Source: Clostridium niameyense
GTDB taxonomy: Bacteria > Bacillota > Clostridia > Clostridiales > Clostridiaceae
Reading direction: 5' to 3'
Assembly (NCBI RefSeq): GCF_001243045.1
Contig: NZ_LN849007.1
Coordinates: forward strand, 1 to 64,000
Length of the DNA: 64,000 nt
Under the pieces are notes generated by a model, which was given only the letters and a program-made list of their open reading frames with translations, made no database searches and was not told the origin of the DNA. Shown piece after piece: positions 18,531 to 28,100 of the stretch. The position numbers were made by a program, and so were the translations under genes. Position 1 is the stretch's first letter; every line of letters starts with the position of its first letter.

Positions 18531-19040
18531 ATGAAGCATGTATTTGTAGATGCTTATAATGTTATAAATAGTTGGGATAAATTAAAAAGGATAAAAGAAT
18601 ATAGTTTAGAAGCATCAAGACAGAAGCTTTTAGATATAATAAATAATTATGCATCATATAACCAATACTTAGTCTATGTTGTATTTGATGCTCATCAGAT
18701 AGATGGAAGAGAGAATATAGACAAAATAAATAAAAATTTAATAGTGGTATTTACAAAAGAAGGAGAAACAGCAGATAGTTTCATAGAAAGACATGTAAAT
18801 AATATTGGAAGAAAGATAGAAGTACTTGTGGTTACATCTGACTTATTAGAGCAGCAGTTAATATTCCAAAGGGGAGCTACTAGAATGTCTTCTTTGGAAT
18901 TCTTTAATGAAGTAAAAAACATAGAAAAAAACATAGAAAGAAATATAGAAAAGCAGAATGTAAATAAAGGAAATAAGTTACATGATATGTTAGAAGAGGA
19001 TCTATTAGAAAAATTGGAAAAAATAAGAAGAAGTCGTTAA
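18531..19040 (+). CDS. YacP/Rae1-like NYN domain ribonuclease
   Basis: A 169-residue protein with the NYN/PIN fold: VFVDAYNVINSW near the start and the acidic motifs TADSFIERH and VVTSD. The Bacillus homologue Rae1 is a ribosome-associated endonuclease that cuts mRNA in the A site. The start ATG lies two bases after rlmB stops and has a weak binding site, so it is probably coupled. The C-terminal tail is a charged helix. Confidence 0.88.
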   Translation: MKHVFVDAYNVINSWDKLKRIKEYSLEASRQKLLDIINNYASYNQYLVYVVFDAHQIDGRENIDKINKNLIVVFTKEGETADSFIERHVNNIGRKIEVLVVTSDLLEQQLIFQRGATRMSSLEFFNEVKNIEKNIERNIEKQNVNKGNKLHDMLEEDLLEKLEKIRRSR

Positions 19041-19046
19041 ACTACC

Positions 19047-19076
19047 TTGACTGAGCCATTAATTTTAATGTATAAT
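19047..19076 (+). promoter_or_regulatory. promoter of sigH
   Basis: TTGACT (19047-19052) and a perfect TATAAT (19071-19076) are separated by 18 bp. The site lies 38 bp before the sigH start codon. Confidence 0.65.
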
Positions 19077-19113
19077 CAAGTTATATGGTTATATTTATGA
19101 TGGAGGGGATACC

Positions 19114-19755
19114 TTGGGAGATGAGGTTAGAGTTGAAAAGAAAGTTTCCTCCTTTGAAGAATGTGTAGATGAGGAAATAGTAATGGAAGCTAAATCCGGT
19201 AATTGGAGAGCACAGGAATTTCTTATAAGCAAATATGAAAATTTTGTGAAAGCTAAGGCTAAGTCCTATTTTTTAATTGGGGCAGACAAGGAAGATATAT
19301 ACCAAGAAGGCATGATAGGTTTATATAAGGCTATAAGAGACTTTAGACCAGATAAACTATCTTCTTTTAGAGCTTTTGCAGAACTTTGTGTTACTAGACA
19401 AATAATTACAGCTATAAAAACAGCCACTAGACAGAAACATATTCCACTTAATACTTATGTTTCTTTAAATAAACCTATATATGATGATGAATCTGATAGA
19501 ACTTTATTAGATGTTTTATCAGAAGCTAAAGTAGCAGATCCAGAAGAACTAATTATAAGTAGAGAAAAATTAAATCATATACAAAATGAAATAGGAGAGG
19601 TATTGTCAGATTTAGAAATGGAAGTATTGATGTCCTATCTTGACGGTAAATCATATCAAGAAATTGCTTGCGATTTAGATCGTCGTGCAAAATCTATAGA
19701 TAATGCATTGCAAAGAGTTAAAAGAAAGCTTGAAAAATGCTTGAATAATAAATGA
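19114..19755 (+). CDS. sigH: SigH (Spo0H), transition-state sigma factor
   Basis: A 213-residue sigma-70 family factor that opens the sporulation programme. Region 2 includes EDIYQEGMIGLYKAIRDF, and region 4 includes the helix-turn-helix around DGKSYQEIACDLDRRAKSIDNA. The start is TTG at 19114, with GGAGGGG seven bases upstream. The next in-frame Met would remove region 1. The gene has its own promoter although it follows yacP closely. Confidence 0.95.
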   Translation: MGDEVRVEKKVSSFEECVDEEIVMEAKSGNWRAQEFLISKYENFVKAKAKSYFLIGADKEDIYQEGMIGLYKAIRDFRPDKLSSFRAFAELCVTRQIITAIKTATRQKHIPLNTYVSLNKPIYDDESDRTLLDVLSEAKVADPEELIISREKLNHIQNEIGEVLSDLEMEVLMSYLDGKSYQEIACDLDRRAKSIDNALQRVKRKLEKCLNNK

Positions 19756-19763
19756 TTTACATA

Positions 19764-19792
19764 TTGACAATAAAATGTGATTTTACTATAAT
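19764..19792 (+). promoter_or_regulatory. consensus promoter for the tRNA-Gly/tRNA-Thr/tuf unit
   Basis: TTGACA (19764-19769) and TATAAT (19787-19792) with an exact 17-bp spacer form a perfect consensus promoter 26 bp before tRNA-Gly. No terminator separates the two tRNAs from tuf. Confidence 0.85.
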
Positions 19793-19818
19793 TAATAATT
19801 GGTATATGATTAATACTG

Positions 19819-19893
19819 GCGAGAATAGTTCAGTGGCAGAACACTAGTTTCCCAAACTAGTTGTCGCGGGTTCAATTCCCGTTTCTCGCTCCA
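19819..19893 (+). tRNA. tRNA-Gly (CCC)
   Basis: A complete cloverleaf: acceptor GCGAGAA/TTCTCGC, anticodon stem CTAGT/ACTAG with loop TTCCCAA (anticodon CCC), T-arm GGGTTCAATTCCC, encoded CCA. It reads GGG, a codon that is probably minor in this A/T-rich genome. Confidence 0.94.
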
Positions 19894-19909
19894 GATGTGT
19901 AGTGGAGTT

Positions 19910-19985
19910 GCCCATGTAGCTCAGTTGGCAGAGCGTCACCTTGGTAAGGTGGAGGTCACCGGTTCAATCCCGGTCATGGGCTCCA
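19910..19985 (+). tRNA. tRNA-Thr (GGT)
   Basis: A complete cloverleaf: acceptor GCCCATG/CATGGGC, anticodon loop TTGGTAA (anticodon GGT), T-arm CCGGTTCAATCCCGG, encoded CCA. It lies 94 bp before tuf, the same tRNA-Thr/tuf arrangement seen at the tufB locus of enterobacteria. Confidence 0.94.
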
Positions 19986-20079
19986 AAACTTAAGGAGTTA
20001 CAACACACCAGGCAGGGTTTACTGCTATGAACGTAAGTACAATTTTAAAAATTATAATTTATAAAAGGAGGAACAAAAA

Positions 20080-21273
20080 ATGTCAAAAGCAAAATATGAA
20101 AGAACAAAACCTCATGTAAATATAGGAACAATAGGACACGTAGACCATGGTAAGACAACATTAACAGCAGCTATTACAACAGTATTAGCAAAAGAGGGAA
20201 AGGCAGACGCAACAAAATACGACGAAATAGATAAAGCACCAGAAGAAAAAGAAAGAGGAATTACAATCAATACATCACACGTTGAGTATGAAACAGAAAA
20301 CAGACACTATGCTCACGTTGACTGCCCAGGACACGCAGACTATGTAAAGAACATGATCACAGGAGCAGCACAAATGGATGGAGCTATCTTAGTTGTATCA
20401 GCAGCAGATGGTCCAATGCCACAAACAAGAGAACATATACTACTAGCATCAAGAGTTGGTGTACAATACATAGTAGTATTCTTAAATAAAGCAGACCAAG
20501 TAGATGATCCAGAACTAATCGAATTAGTTGAAATGGAAGTAAGAGAATTATTAAATGAATATGGATTCCCAGGAGACGATACACCAATCGTAGTAGGATC
20601 AGCATTAGAAGTACTAGAAAACTCAGACAATGAAGAAAAAACAAAATGCATACATGAATTAATGGAAGCAGTAGATAGCTATATACCAACTCCAGAAAGA
20701 GCAACAGATCAACCATTCTTAATGCCAGTAGAAGATATCTTCACAATAACAGGAAGAGGAACAGTTGCAACAGGAAGAGTTGAAAGAGGAACATTACATA
20801 CTGGAGATGAGTTAGAAATCATAGGATTAAAACAAGAAGTAGCAAAAACAGTATGTACAGGAATCGAAATGTTCAGAAAGATATTAGAAGAAGCAATGGC
20901 AGGAGATAACATCGGAGCATTATTAAGAGGTGTTCAAAGAGATGATATCGAAAGAGGTCAAGTACTTGCAAAACCAGGTTCAATAACACCACATAAGAAA
21001 TTTGTAGGTCAAGTATACGTACTAAAGAAAGAAGAAGGTGGAAGACATACTCCATTCTTTAATGGATATAGACCACAATTCTACTTTAGAACAACAGACG
21101 TTACAGGATCAATCAACTTACCAGAAGGAATAGAAATGGTAATGCCTGGAGACCACATAGATATGACAGTTGAATTAATAACACCAGTAGCAATGCACGA
21201 AAACCTAAGATTCGCTATCAGAGAAGGTGGAAGAACAGTAGGTTCAGGAGTTGTTACTAGCATAATTGAATAA
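20080..21273 (+). CDS. tuf: EF-Tu, copy 1
   Basis: A 397-residue elongation factor that delivers aminoacyl-tRNA to the ribosome. It shows [13 protein letters not shown] and NKAD, then the two beta-barrel domains. It carries AAAGGAGG before the ATG. The protein is identical to copy 2 at 36013-37206, and the DNA also appears identical, from about 10 bases before the binding site to about six bases after the stop. The gene lies downstream of tRNA-Gly and tRNA-Thr and ends at a terminator. Confidence 0.97.
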   Translation: MSKAKYERTKPHVNIGTIGHVDHGKTTLTAAITTVLAKEGKADATKYDEIDKAPEEKERGITINTSHVEYETENRHYAHVDCPGHADYVKNMITGAAQMDGAILVVSAADGPMPQTREHILLASRVGVQYIVVFLNKADQVDDPELIELVEMEVRELLNEYGFPGDDTPIVVGSALEVLENSDNEEKTKCIHELMEAVDSYIPTPERATDQPFLMPVEDIFTITGRGTVATGRVERGTLHTGDELEIIGLKQEVAKTVCTGIEMFRKILEEAMAGDNIGALLRGVQRDDIERGQVLAKPGSITPHKKFVGQVYVLKKEEGGRHTPFFNGYRPQFYFRTTDVTGSINLPEGIEMVMPGDHIDMTVELITPVAMHENLRFAIREGGRTVGSGVVTSIIE

Positions 21274-21285
21274 TTAGTAATATTA

Positions 21286-21315
21286 AGGGACTGGGTTTCT
21301 AGACCTAGTCCTTTT
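21286..21315 (+). terminator. terminator after tuf copy 1
   Basis: GGACTGGGT (21288-21296) pairs with ACCTAGTCC (21303-21311) with one G-U pair, followed by TTTT. Confidence 0.8.
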
Positions 21316-21374
21316 AAGAATAATAAATATGTAATTTCATTACATAAAGTGTAATATATAAAAGGTTAAATACA

Positions 21375-21406
21375 TTGACAGATACTTTAACTTATGATAA
21401 AGTATC
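21375..21406 (+). promoter_or_regulatory. possible rpmG-secE-nusG promoter with overlapping dyad
   Basis: A perfect TTGACA (21375-21380) is followed at 17 bp by TAAAGT. The same segment contains a 9-bp inverted repeat, GATACTTTA (21381-21389) and TAAAGTATC (21398-21406). A second TATAAT occurs at 21432-21437. Which -10 is used, and whether the dyad is an operator, is unclear. Confidence 0.45.
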
Positions 21407-21489
21407 TAAGTAATGCAAATTTTTAAAAAAGTATAATATAGATAAATAGAAACTTTCACATAAAGGTTATGTACTAGGAGGTGTAGATA

Positions 21490-21639
21490 GTGAGAGTAAA
21501 GGTAACACTAGCTTGTACAGATTGTAAACAAAGAAATTATCACACAATGAAGAATAAGAAAAACGATCCAGATAGATTAGAAATGAATAAATATTGCCCA
21601 CATTGCCATAAACATACAGCTCATAAAGAAACAAAATAA
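21490..21639 (+). CDS. rpmG: ribosomal protein bL33
   Basis: A 49-residue 50S protein. The zinc-binding form is visible: CTDC (9-12) and CPHC (36-39). The start is GTG at 21490, eight bases after AGGAGG (21476-21481). It begins the conserved rpmG-secE-nusG group. Confidence 0.93.
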   Translation: MRVKVTLACTDCKQRNYHTMKNKKNDPDRLEMNKYCPHCHKHTAHKETK

Positions 21640-21693
21640 TTTATATATTTAATCAAAGTATAGCCTTTATAAAACTTTAGGGATGTGAAAAAA

Positions 21694-21912
21694 ATGGGTG
21701 CTAATAGCAAAATACAAAGCTCTAATAACAAAGGTATAATTGGTTTCTTTAAAGAAATAAGATTAGAGCTAAAAAGAATGACTTGGGCTCCTAAAAAGGA
21801 TGTAAAAAAGGCTGCAATTACTGTAATGACATTTTGTATAATATTTATGGTACTTGTAGGAGCGTTTGATTATATATTTAGTAGCTTGTTTAAGTTTATT
21901 TTTAGTCTATAA
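21694..21912 (+). CDS. secE: SecE, preprotein translocase subunit
   Basis: A 72-residue protein with the single-span SecE layout: a basic amphipathic stretch (GFFKEIRLELKRMTWAPKK) then one membrane helix (about 42-66). It joins SecY (46785-48062) in the export channel. The start is the ATG at 21694, ten bases after AGGGA; an upstream in-frame GTG is too close to that site. Confidence 0.92.
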   Translation: MGANSKIQSSNNKGIIGFFKEIRLELKRMTWAPKKDVKKAAITVMTFCIIFMVLVGAFDYIFSSLFKFIFSL

Positions 21913-21921
21913 ACAAGTATA

Positions 21922-21978
21922 AAGGAGGGAAGCAGGGATATGCTAATCCCTAGCGCTTATGGCAGAAGAGAAAGCTAA
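21922..21978 (+). promoter_or_regulatory. nusG initiation region: distal binding site, hairpin and 12-codon upstream ORF
   Basis: The strong site AAGGAGGG (21922-21929) is 29 bases from the nusG ATG. Between them, AGGGAT (21934-21939) pairs with ATCCCT (21946-21951), which would fold out 18 bases and bring the site to about 11 bases from the nusG ATG. In addition, an ATG at 21940 is correctly spaced (10 bases) and opens a 12-codon ORF that stops at 21976-21978, inside nusG in another frame. Either arrangement would make nusG translation conditional. Confidence 0.5.
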
Positions 21979-22483
21979 GTGGTATGTGGTTCACACATAT
22001 TCAGGTTATGAAAATAAGGTAAAAGTAAACCTTCAAAAAACTGTAGATAATAGAAACTTGCACGATTGGATTCATGATATTCAAGTTCCCATGGAAGAGC
22101 AAGTTGAAATGAAGGACGGTAAAAAGAAGATTACTTTGAAGAAAACATTTCCAGGATATGTATTAGTAAAAATGGTAATGACTGATGATTCATGGTACAT
22201 AGTGAGAAATACTAGGGGAGTAACTGGTTTTGTTGGACCAGGATCAAAACCTGTCCCTCTTACTGAAGAAGAAGTATCGTCTATGGGAATAAAAGAAAAA
22301 CAGGTAAAACCTGATTTAGAAGTGGGGGAAAATGTAAAGGTAGTTTTAGGCCCACTTGAAGGATTCCCAGCTCTTATACAAGAGATAAATGTAGAAAAAG
22401 GAAAGATAAAAGCTTTAGTTAACATGTTTGGCAGGGAAACTCCTGTTGAACTTGATTTTAATCAGATAGAAAAACTTGATTAG
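21959..22483 (+). CDS. nusG: NusG, transcription elongation factor
   Basis: A 174-residue factor with an N-terminal NGN domain (KWYVVHTYSGYENKVKVNL) that contacts RNA polymerase and a C-terminal KOW domain (VGENVKVVLGPLEGFPALI). It links transcription to termination and ribosomes. The start at 21959 keeps the conserved N-terminus, but the only strong binding site is 29 bases upstream, with a hairpin in between. It is followed by rplK. Confidence 0.95.
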   Translation: MAEEKAKWYVVHTYSGYENKVKVNLQKTVDNRNLHDWIHDIQVPMEEQVEMKDGKKKITLKKTFPGYVLVKMVMTDDSWYIVRNTRGVTGFVGPGSKPVPLTEEEVSSMGIKEKQVKPDLEVGENVKVVLGPLEGFPALIQEINVEKGKIKALVNMFGRETPVELDFNQIEKLD

Positions 22484-22507
22484 TTATTAGGACTATGTCT
22501 TAATAAC

Positions 22508-22535
22508 GTGGGAGGATTTTAATCCGTATAACCAC
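22508..22535 (+). promoter_or_regulatory. L1-operator-like hairpin before rplK
   Basis: An outer stem GTGG/CCAC (22508-22511, 22532-22535) and an inner stem GGAT/ATCC (22514-22517, 22522-22525) flank an asymmetric loop: GA on one side and GTATAA on the other. This GAGG...CCG plus A-rich arrangement is like the ribosomal protein L1 site in known L11-L1 mRNAs. It lies just before the rplK binding site. Confidence 0.55.
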
Positions 22536-22553
22536 ATAGAGGAGGTGTAAAAT

Positions 22554-22979
22554 ATGGCTAAAAAAGTAGTAGGAATGATAAAACTTCAACTTGCAGCAGG
22601 AAAGGCGAGTCCAGCACCACCAGTAGGTCCAGCATTAGGACAACACGGTGTAAACATCATGGGATTCTGTAAAGAATTCAATGCTAAGACTGCTAATCAA
22701 GCTGGATTAATAATTCCAGTTGTTATCACAGTATATCAAGACAGATCATTTAGTTTTGTACTAAAGACTCCTCCAGCAGCAGTTCTATTAAAGAAAGCAG
22801 CTGGTATAGAAAGCGGATCTGGTGTTCCTAACAAAGATAAAGTTGCTAAGGTAACAAAAGCTCAGATAAAAGAAATAGCTGAAACAAAGATGCCTGACTT
22901 AAATGCAGGATCAGTTGAAACAGCTATGAGCATGATTGAAGGAACAGCTAGAAGCATGGGTATAACTGTAGAAGAATAA
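22554..22979 (+). CDS. rplK: ribosomal protein uL11
   Basis: A 141-residue 50S protein of the GTPase-associated centre. The N-terminal proline-rich segment ([18 protein letters not shown]) binds release and elongation factors, and the C-terminal domain binds 23S rRNA. The start is ATG after GAGGAGG. An L1-operator-like hairpin precedes it. Confidence 0.97.
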   Translation: MAKKVVGMIKLQLAAGKASPAPPVGPALGQHGVNIMGFCKEFNAKTANQAGLIIPVVITVYQDRSFSFVLKTPPAAVLLKKAAGIESGSGVPNKDKVAKVTKAQIKEIAETKMPDLNAGSVETAMSMIEGTARSMGITVEE

Positions 22980-22994
22980 TTTTCAACGAAAATA

Positions 22995-23021
22995 GTGGGA
23001 GGTATATACCGTTAATACCAC
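22995..23021 (+). promoter_or_regulatory. L1-operator-like hairpin before rplA
   Basis: The same motif as before rplK: outer stem GTGG/CCAC (22995-22998, 23018-23021), inner GGT/ACC, asymmetric loop GA against GTTAATA, then GGAGGAGG two bases later. Folding would compete with the rplA ribosome binding site. Confidence 0.55.
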
Positions 23022-23036
23022 GGAGGAGGAAAGAAC

Positions 23037-23726
23037 ATGGGAAAGAAATATAATGAAAGTGCAAAATTAGTTGATAAGAATGCATTATACACTTCACAAG
23101 AAGCATTAGAACTTGCAACAAAAACATCAAAAGCTAAATTTGATGAAACTATTGAATTAGCTGTTAGACTTGGAGTAGATCCAAGACACGCTGATCAACA
23201 AGTTAGAGGAGCAGTTGTACTTCCTCATGGAACTGGTAAAAAGGTAAGAGTTTTAGTTTTTGCCAGAGGAGATAAAGCTACTGAAGCTCAAGAAGCAGGT
23301 GCTGATTATGTTGGTGCAGAAGAATTGGTACAAAAGATTCAAAAAGAAAACTGGTTTGATTTCGACGTTGTTGTTGCTACACCAGATATGATGGGGGTAG
23401 TAGGAAGAATAGGTAGAATATTAGGACCTAAGGGATTAATGCCAAATCCAAAGTCTGGTACAGTTACATTTGATGTAGCTAAGGCTATAGCAGACATAAA
23501 AGCTGGTAAAGTTGAATATAGAGTAGATAAGACATCTATAATTCACGTTCCAATTGGAAAGGCTTCTTTTGGAGAAGAGAAATTATTAACTAACTTCCGT
23601 ACTTTAATGGAAGCAGTTATAAAAGCTAAACCAGCAGCAGCAAAAGGTCAATATGTTAAATCTGTAGTTGTATCAAGCACTATGGGACCTGGAATAAAAG
23701 TAAATCCAACTAAAGTATTAGAATAA
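23037..23726 (+). CDS. rplA: ribosomal protein uL1
   Basis: A 229-residue protein of the L1 stalk, with the two-domain fold and the conserved [14 protein letters not shown] segment. It helps release deacylated tRNA and in many bacteria represses translation of its own L11-L1 mRNA. Two candidate binding sites lie before rplK and rplA. The start is ATG after GGAGGAGG. Confidence 0.97.
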   Translation: MGKKYNESAKLVDKNALYTSQEALELATKTSKAKFDETIELAVRLGVDPRHADQQVRGAVVLPHGTGKKVRVLVFARGDKATEAQEAGADYVGAEELVQKIQKENWFDFDVVVATPDMMGVVGRIGRILGPKGLMPNPKSGTVTFDVAKAIADIKAGKVEYRVDKTSIIHVPIGKASFGEEKLLTNFRTLMEAVIKAKPAAAKGQYVKSVVVSSTMGPGIKVNPTKVLE

Positions 23727-23729
23727 TTA

Positions 23730-23758
23730 TTGACATATTAAATAATAATTGATATACT
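23730..23758 (+). promoter_or_regulatory. promoter of rplJ-rplL
   Basis: TTGACA (23730-23735) and TATACT (23753-23758) with an exact 17-bp spacer begin two bases after the rplA stop. Confidence 0.75.
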
Positions 23759-23780
23759 TATAATAGTTGTGAAATTGAAT

Positions 23781-23893
23781 ATATCTCCGTAGACAGTGGG
23801 TGCTACAAAGCGTAATAGTGAAAACTAGCCTACTTAGGAGTCCGATATAAAATGAATTTATTGGGCCTTTCTGTTCTACGGAGAGGCCCTTTT
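23781..23893 (+). ncRNA. L10 ribosomal protein leader (attenuator)
   Basis: The segment matches the known L10 leader of Firmicutes in position and sequence style. CTCCGTAGA (23785-23793) can pair with TCTACGGAG (23875-23883) to enclose the L10 binding domain. The alternative hairpin GGGCCT/AGGCCC (23863-23868, 23884-23889) followed by TTTT is a terminator whose loop contains the same TCTACGGAG. L10(L12)4 binding would choose between the two forms. Confidence 0.88.
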
Positions 23894-23934
23894 AGATTAT
23901 AATCACGTTTTAACTGTGAGGAGGTGGACACACA

Positions 23935-24438
23935 GTGGCAAATAACAGACAATTAAAAGAAGCTAAAGTTCAAGAAATACAAGAAAAAATGGAAAAAGCT
24001 ACATCAATAATTATTTCTAAGTATCAAGGATTAACAGTAGAAGAAGATACTAAGCTTAGAAAAGATTTAAGAGAAGCAGGTGTTGAATATAAAGTATATA
24101 AGAATACTTTAGTAACATTAGCTGCTAAAAACCTAGGTTATGATGAAGGTTACTTAGAATTATTACAAGGACCTGTTTCAATAGCTTTTGGTTATGAAGA
24201 TGTAACTATTCCAGCTAGAGTACTTAATGACTTTGCGAAGACAAACAAGAAGTTAGAATTAAAAGGTGGATTAATTAACGGAAACTTATGTGATGTAGAA
24301 AAGGTTAAAAAAATCGCATCAATCCCACCAAGAGACGTACTTATTGCAAAATTACTTGGAAGCTTCAAAGCTCCAGTATCAAATTTTGCTTACTTAATTA
24401 GCGCTATTAAGGATAAGAAAGAATCAGAAGAAGCTTAA
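23935..24438 (+). CDS. rplJ: ribosomal protein uL10
   Basis: A 167-residue stalk base protein that binds 23S rRNA through its N-terminal domain and holds L12 dimers on its C-terminal helix. The N-terminus has [21 protein letters not shown]. The start is GTG at 23935 after GAGGAGG. It is preceded by its own leader, which it is expected to bind. Confidence 0.96.
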   Translation: MANNRQLKEAKVQEIQEKMEKATSIIISKYQGLTVEEDTKLRKDLREAGVEYKVYKNTLVTLAAKNLGYDEGYLELLQGPVSIAFGYEDVTIPARVLNDFAKTNKKLELKGGLINGNLCDVEKVKKIASIPPRDVLIAKLLGSFKAPVSNFAYLISAIKDKKESEEA

Positions 24439-24486
24439 TAGTAAAATACAAAAGTAATGAATATAAAATTTGGAGGTGCCTAAATA

Positions 24487-24855
24487 ATGAAAAAAGAAGA
24501 AATCATTCAAGCTATAAAAGAAATGACTGTTTTAGAATTAAACGAATTAGTTGAAGCATGTGAAGAAGAATTTGGAGTAAGCGCTGCAGCACCAGTAGCT
24601 GTAGCAGGAGCAGCTGGAGCAGCTGGCGGAGCAGCTGAAGAAAAGAACGAATTTGACGTAGTATTAGCTGATGCAGGATCACAAAAAATCAAAGTTATCA
24701 AAGTTGTTAGAGAAATAACTGGACTTGGATTAAAAGAAGCTAAAGCATTAGTTGATGGAGCTCCAAAAACATTAAAAGAAGCTGTAGCTAAAGATGAAGC
24801 TGAAGCTATGAAAGCTAAGATCGAAGAAGTAGGAGCAAAAGTAGAATTAAAATAA
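24487..24855 (+). CDS. rplL: ribosomal protein bL12
   Basis: A 122-residue stalk protein. The N-terminal dimerisation helix pair is followed by an Ala/Gly-rich flexible hinge (about 35-52) and the C-terminal factor-binding domain ([15 protein letters not shown]). It recruits and stimulates translational GTPases. It ends at a strong terminator. Confidence 0.97.
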   Translation: MKKEEIIQAIKEMTVLELNELVEACEEEFGVSAAAPVAVAGAAGAAGGAAEEKNEFDVVLADAGSQKIKVIKVVREITGLGLKEAKALVDGAPKTLKEAVAKDEAEAMKAKIEEVGAKVELK

Positions 24856-24874
24856 TAGTTAAGCTATTACATAC

Positions 24875-24897
24875 GGGCACTTTAAAGTGCCCTTTTT
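24875..24897 (+). terminator. terminator after rplL
   Basis: GGGCACTTTAAAGTGCCC (24875-24892), a perfect palindrome, is followed by TTTTT. It separates rplJL from rpoBC. Confidence 0.85.
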
Positions 24898-24913
24898 AAT
24901 ATTATAAAAGATA

Positions 24914-24942
24914 TTGACAACTGCATAATATTATGGTAACAT
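24914..24942 (+). promoter_or_regulatory. promoter of rpoB-rpoC
   Basis: TTGACA (24914-24919) and TAACAT (24937-24942) are separated by 17 bp, giving a leader of about 170 bases before rpoB. Confidence 0.65.
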
Positions 24943-25044
24943 AATAAATTGCATTGATTAATTTATGACATATATATTAAATGTATTTTTATGAATTAAT
25001 TACATTAAAATGGTTATACTAATTTGATAATAATGTAATCAAAT

Positions 25045-25098
25045 CCAAAAACACCATATAAAGATTATTTTAGAAAGTGTTTTTGGTTATTTTAGTTT
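25045..25098 (+). other. hairpin in the rpoB leader
   Basis: CCAAAAACAC (25045-25054) and GTGTTTTTGG (25077-25086) are a perfect 10-bp inverted repeat with a 22-nt loop. A T-rich tail (TTATTTTAGTTT) follows and then the rpoB binding site. It looks like an attenuator or a mRNA-stabilising stem. The rest of the 262-bp gap holds only the terminator and promoter described. Confidence 0.55.
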
Positions 25099-25117
25099 AT
25101 ACAAGGGGTGAAATTTT

Positions 25118-28100
25118 ATGGTACATCCTGTCCAAGTTGGCAAAAGAACACGTATGAGCTTTTCTAGAATTAAAGAATTTGCTCAGATGCCGAACTTAAT
25201 TGAAGTTCAATTAGATTCTTATGATTGGTTTCTAAAAGAAGGACTTCAAGAAGTATTTGACGATATTAATCCTATACAAGATTATACAGGTAATCTAAAT
25301 TTAGAATTTGTAGGATACAAATTAGACCTAGATAATATCAAATATTCTGTTGAAGAGTGCAAGGAAAGAGATTCTACCTATGCAGCGCCTTTAAAGGTAA
25401 AAGTTAGATTACTAAACAAAGAAACTGGAGAGGTAAAAGAACAAGAAGTGTTTATGGGGGATTTCCCTCTTATGACAGAACAAGGAACTTTTATAATTAA
25501 CGGAGCGGAAAGAGTTATTGTAAGCCAGCTTGTTAGATCTCCAGGGGTATACTATAACATGTCAGTAGATAAAACTGGAAACAAGTTGTTTTCATCTACG
25601 GTTATACCTAATAGAGGAGCTTGGTTAGAGTATGAAACAGACTCTAACAATATTATCTATGTAAGAATAGATAAAACAAGAAAATTACCTATTACAATAC
25701 TTGCTAGAGCATTAGGCTATGGTACTGATGCAGAAATTATAGAGTTTTTCGGAGAAGATGAAAGACTAAAAGCTACAATAGAAAAAGATAATACAAAGAC
25801 TAGAGAAGAAGCTTTACTAGAAATATATAAGAGGTTAAGACCAGGTGAACCTCCTACAGTTGATAGTGCAGAGTCTCTTATAGAATCATTATTCTTTGAT
25901 GCTAAGAGATATGATTTATCACGAGTTGGAAGATATAAGTTTAACAAAAAGCTAGCAATTCAATTAAGAATAGCAAATCAAATAGCAGATCAAGACATAG
26001 TTAATCCTCAGACAGGAGAAATCTTAATAGAAAAAGGACAACGAATAGACAGAGATAAAGCACTAGAAATACAAAACTCTGGTATAAACGAGGTTTATAT
26101 AAGAATAGATGATAAAATAGTAAAAATAATAGGTAATAATTTTGTAGACATACATAATTTTATTGACTTTGATATAAGTGATTTAAACATTAAAGAAAAT
26201 GTATTTTATCCTGTATTAAAAGAAATACTAGATAATTACTCAGATGAAGAAAGTATAAGGGATCAAATAAAAAATAATATGCATAGATTAATTCCAAAAC
26301 ATATTATAAGAGATGATATTTATGCAACAATTAATTATGAGATAGGATTAGCCTATGCAATTGGGTATATAGATGACATAGATCACTTAGGAAATAGAAG
26401 ATTAAGATCTGTAGGAGAATTATTACAAAATCAATTTAGAATTGGTTTATCGAGAATGGAAAGAGTAGTCAAGGAAAGAATGACTATACAGGATCAAGAA
26501 GTAATAACTCCACAAGCTTTAATAAATATTAGACCAGTAGCAGCAGCTATAAAAGAATTCTTTGGAAGTTCTCAGTTATCACAATTTATGGATCAAACAA
26601 ATCCTTTATCAGAATTAACTCATAAGAGAAGATTATCTGCTTTAGGACCAGGAGGACTTTCAAGAGAAAGAGCTGGATTTGAAGTTAGAGACGTTCACCA
26701 TTCACATTATGGAAGAATGTGTCCTATAGAAACTCCAGAAGGACCTAATATAGGACTTATAAACTCTTTAGCAACTTATGCTAAAGTGAATGAATATGGT
26801 TTTATAGAAACACCATATAGAAGGATAGACTCTAAAAACAAGAGAGCTACTAACGAAATTGTATATATGACAGCTGATGAAGAAGATCAATATGTAATCG
26901 CTAGATCAGATGAACCAATAGATGAAGATGGATATTTTCTTGATGATAAAGTAACAGTAAGAGCTAAAGAAGAAGTTTTAGTTGCACCAGTAAGCGAAGT
27001 TGAGTATATGGACGTATCACCAAGACAGTTAGTATCTGTTGCTACAGCTATGATTCCATTCCTTGAAAATGATGATGCCAGCCGTGCACTTATGGGATCA
27101 AACATGCAACGTCAAGCAGTTCCATTATTAAAACCACAAGCACCTATAGTTGGTACAGGAATAGAATTCAAAGCAGCTATAGACTCAGGAGTTCTTCCTA
27201 AAGCTAAAAATGCGGGAGAAGTAGTTTATGTATCAGCTGATGAGGTTAGAGTAAAAAGAGATAACGATGGTGGAATAGATAAATATAAGTTATTGAAGTT
27301 TAAAAGATCTAACCAAGGTACATGTATCAATCAAAGACCTATAGTGCTTAAGGGTGAAAAGGTTGAAAAAGGTTCATTGTTAGCAGACGGACCATCCACT
27401 GACTTAGGAGAAATAGCTTTAGGTAAAAATATTCTTATGGGCTTTATAACTTGGGAAGGATATAACTACGAGGACGCTATGTTAATATCTGAACAGTTAG
27501 TAAGGGATGATGTATTTACATCAATACATATAGAAGAATATGAAGCTGAAGCTAGGGATACAAAACTAGGACCAGAAGAAATAACTAGAGATATACCAAA
27601 TGTAGGTGAAGAAGCTCTTAAGGATATAGACGAAAGAGGAATAATAAGAATCGGAGCAGAAGTTAGAGCAGGGGATATATTAGTAGGTAAAGTGACTCCT
27701 AAGGGAGAAACAGAGTTAACTGCAGAAGAAAGATTACTTAGAGCTATATTTGGAGAGAAAGCTAGAGAAGTTAGAGATACTTCTTTAAGAGTTCCACATG
27801 GAGAAGCAGGAATAATAGTAGACGTTAAGATATTTACAAGAGAAAATGGGGATGAACTTCCACCAGGTGTAAATAAATTAGTAAGGTGCTATATAGCTCA
27901 AAAAAGAAAAATATCTGTAGGAGATAAGATGGCCGGAAGACATGGTAATAAGGGTGTTATATCAAGAGTGTTACCAGAAGAAGATATGCCATTTTTACCA
28001 GATGGAAGACCACTTCAAATATGCTTAAATCCATTAGGTGTACCTTCTCGTATGAATATCGGTCAGGTTTTAGAAGTTCACTTAGGATTAGCAGCTAGCA

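Noticed and set aside
20340-21263. Several long minus-strand frames opposite tuf, repeated at 36273-37196
   Set aside because: They are shadows of the biased EF-Tu codon pattern. Their recurrence merely reflects the identical second tuf gene.
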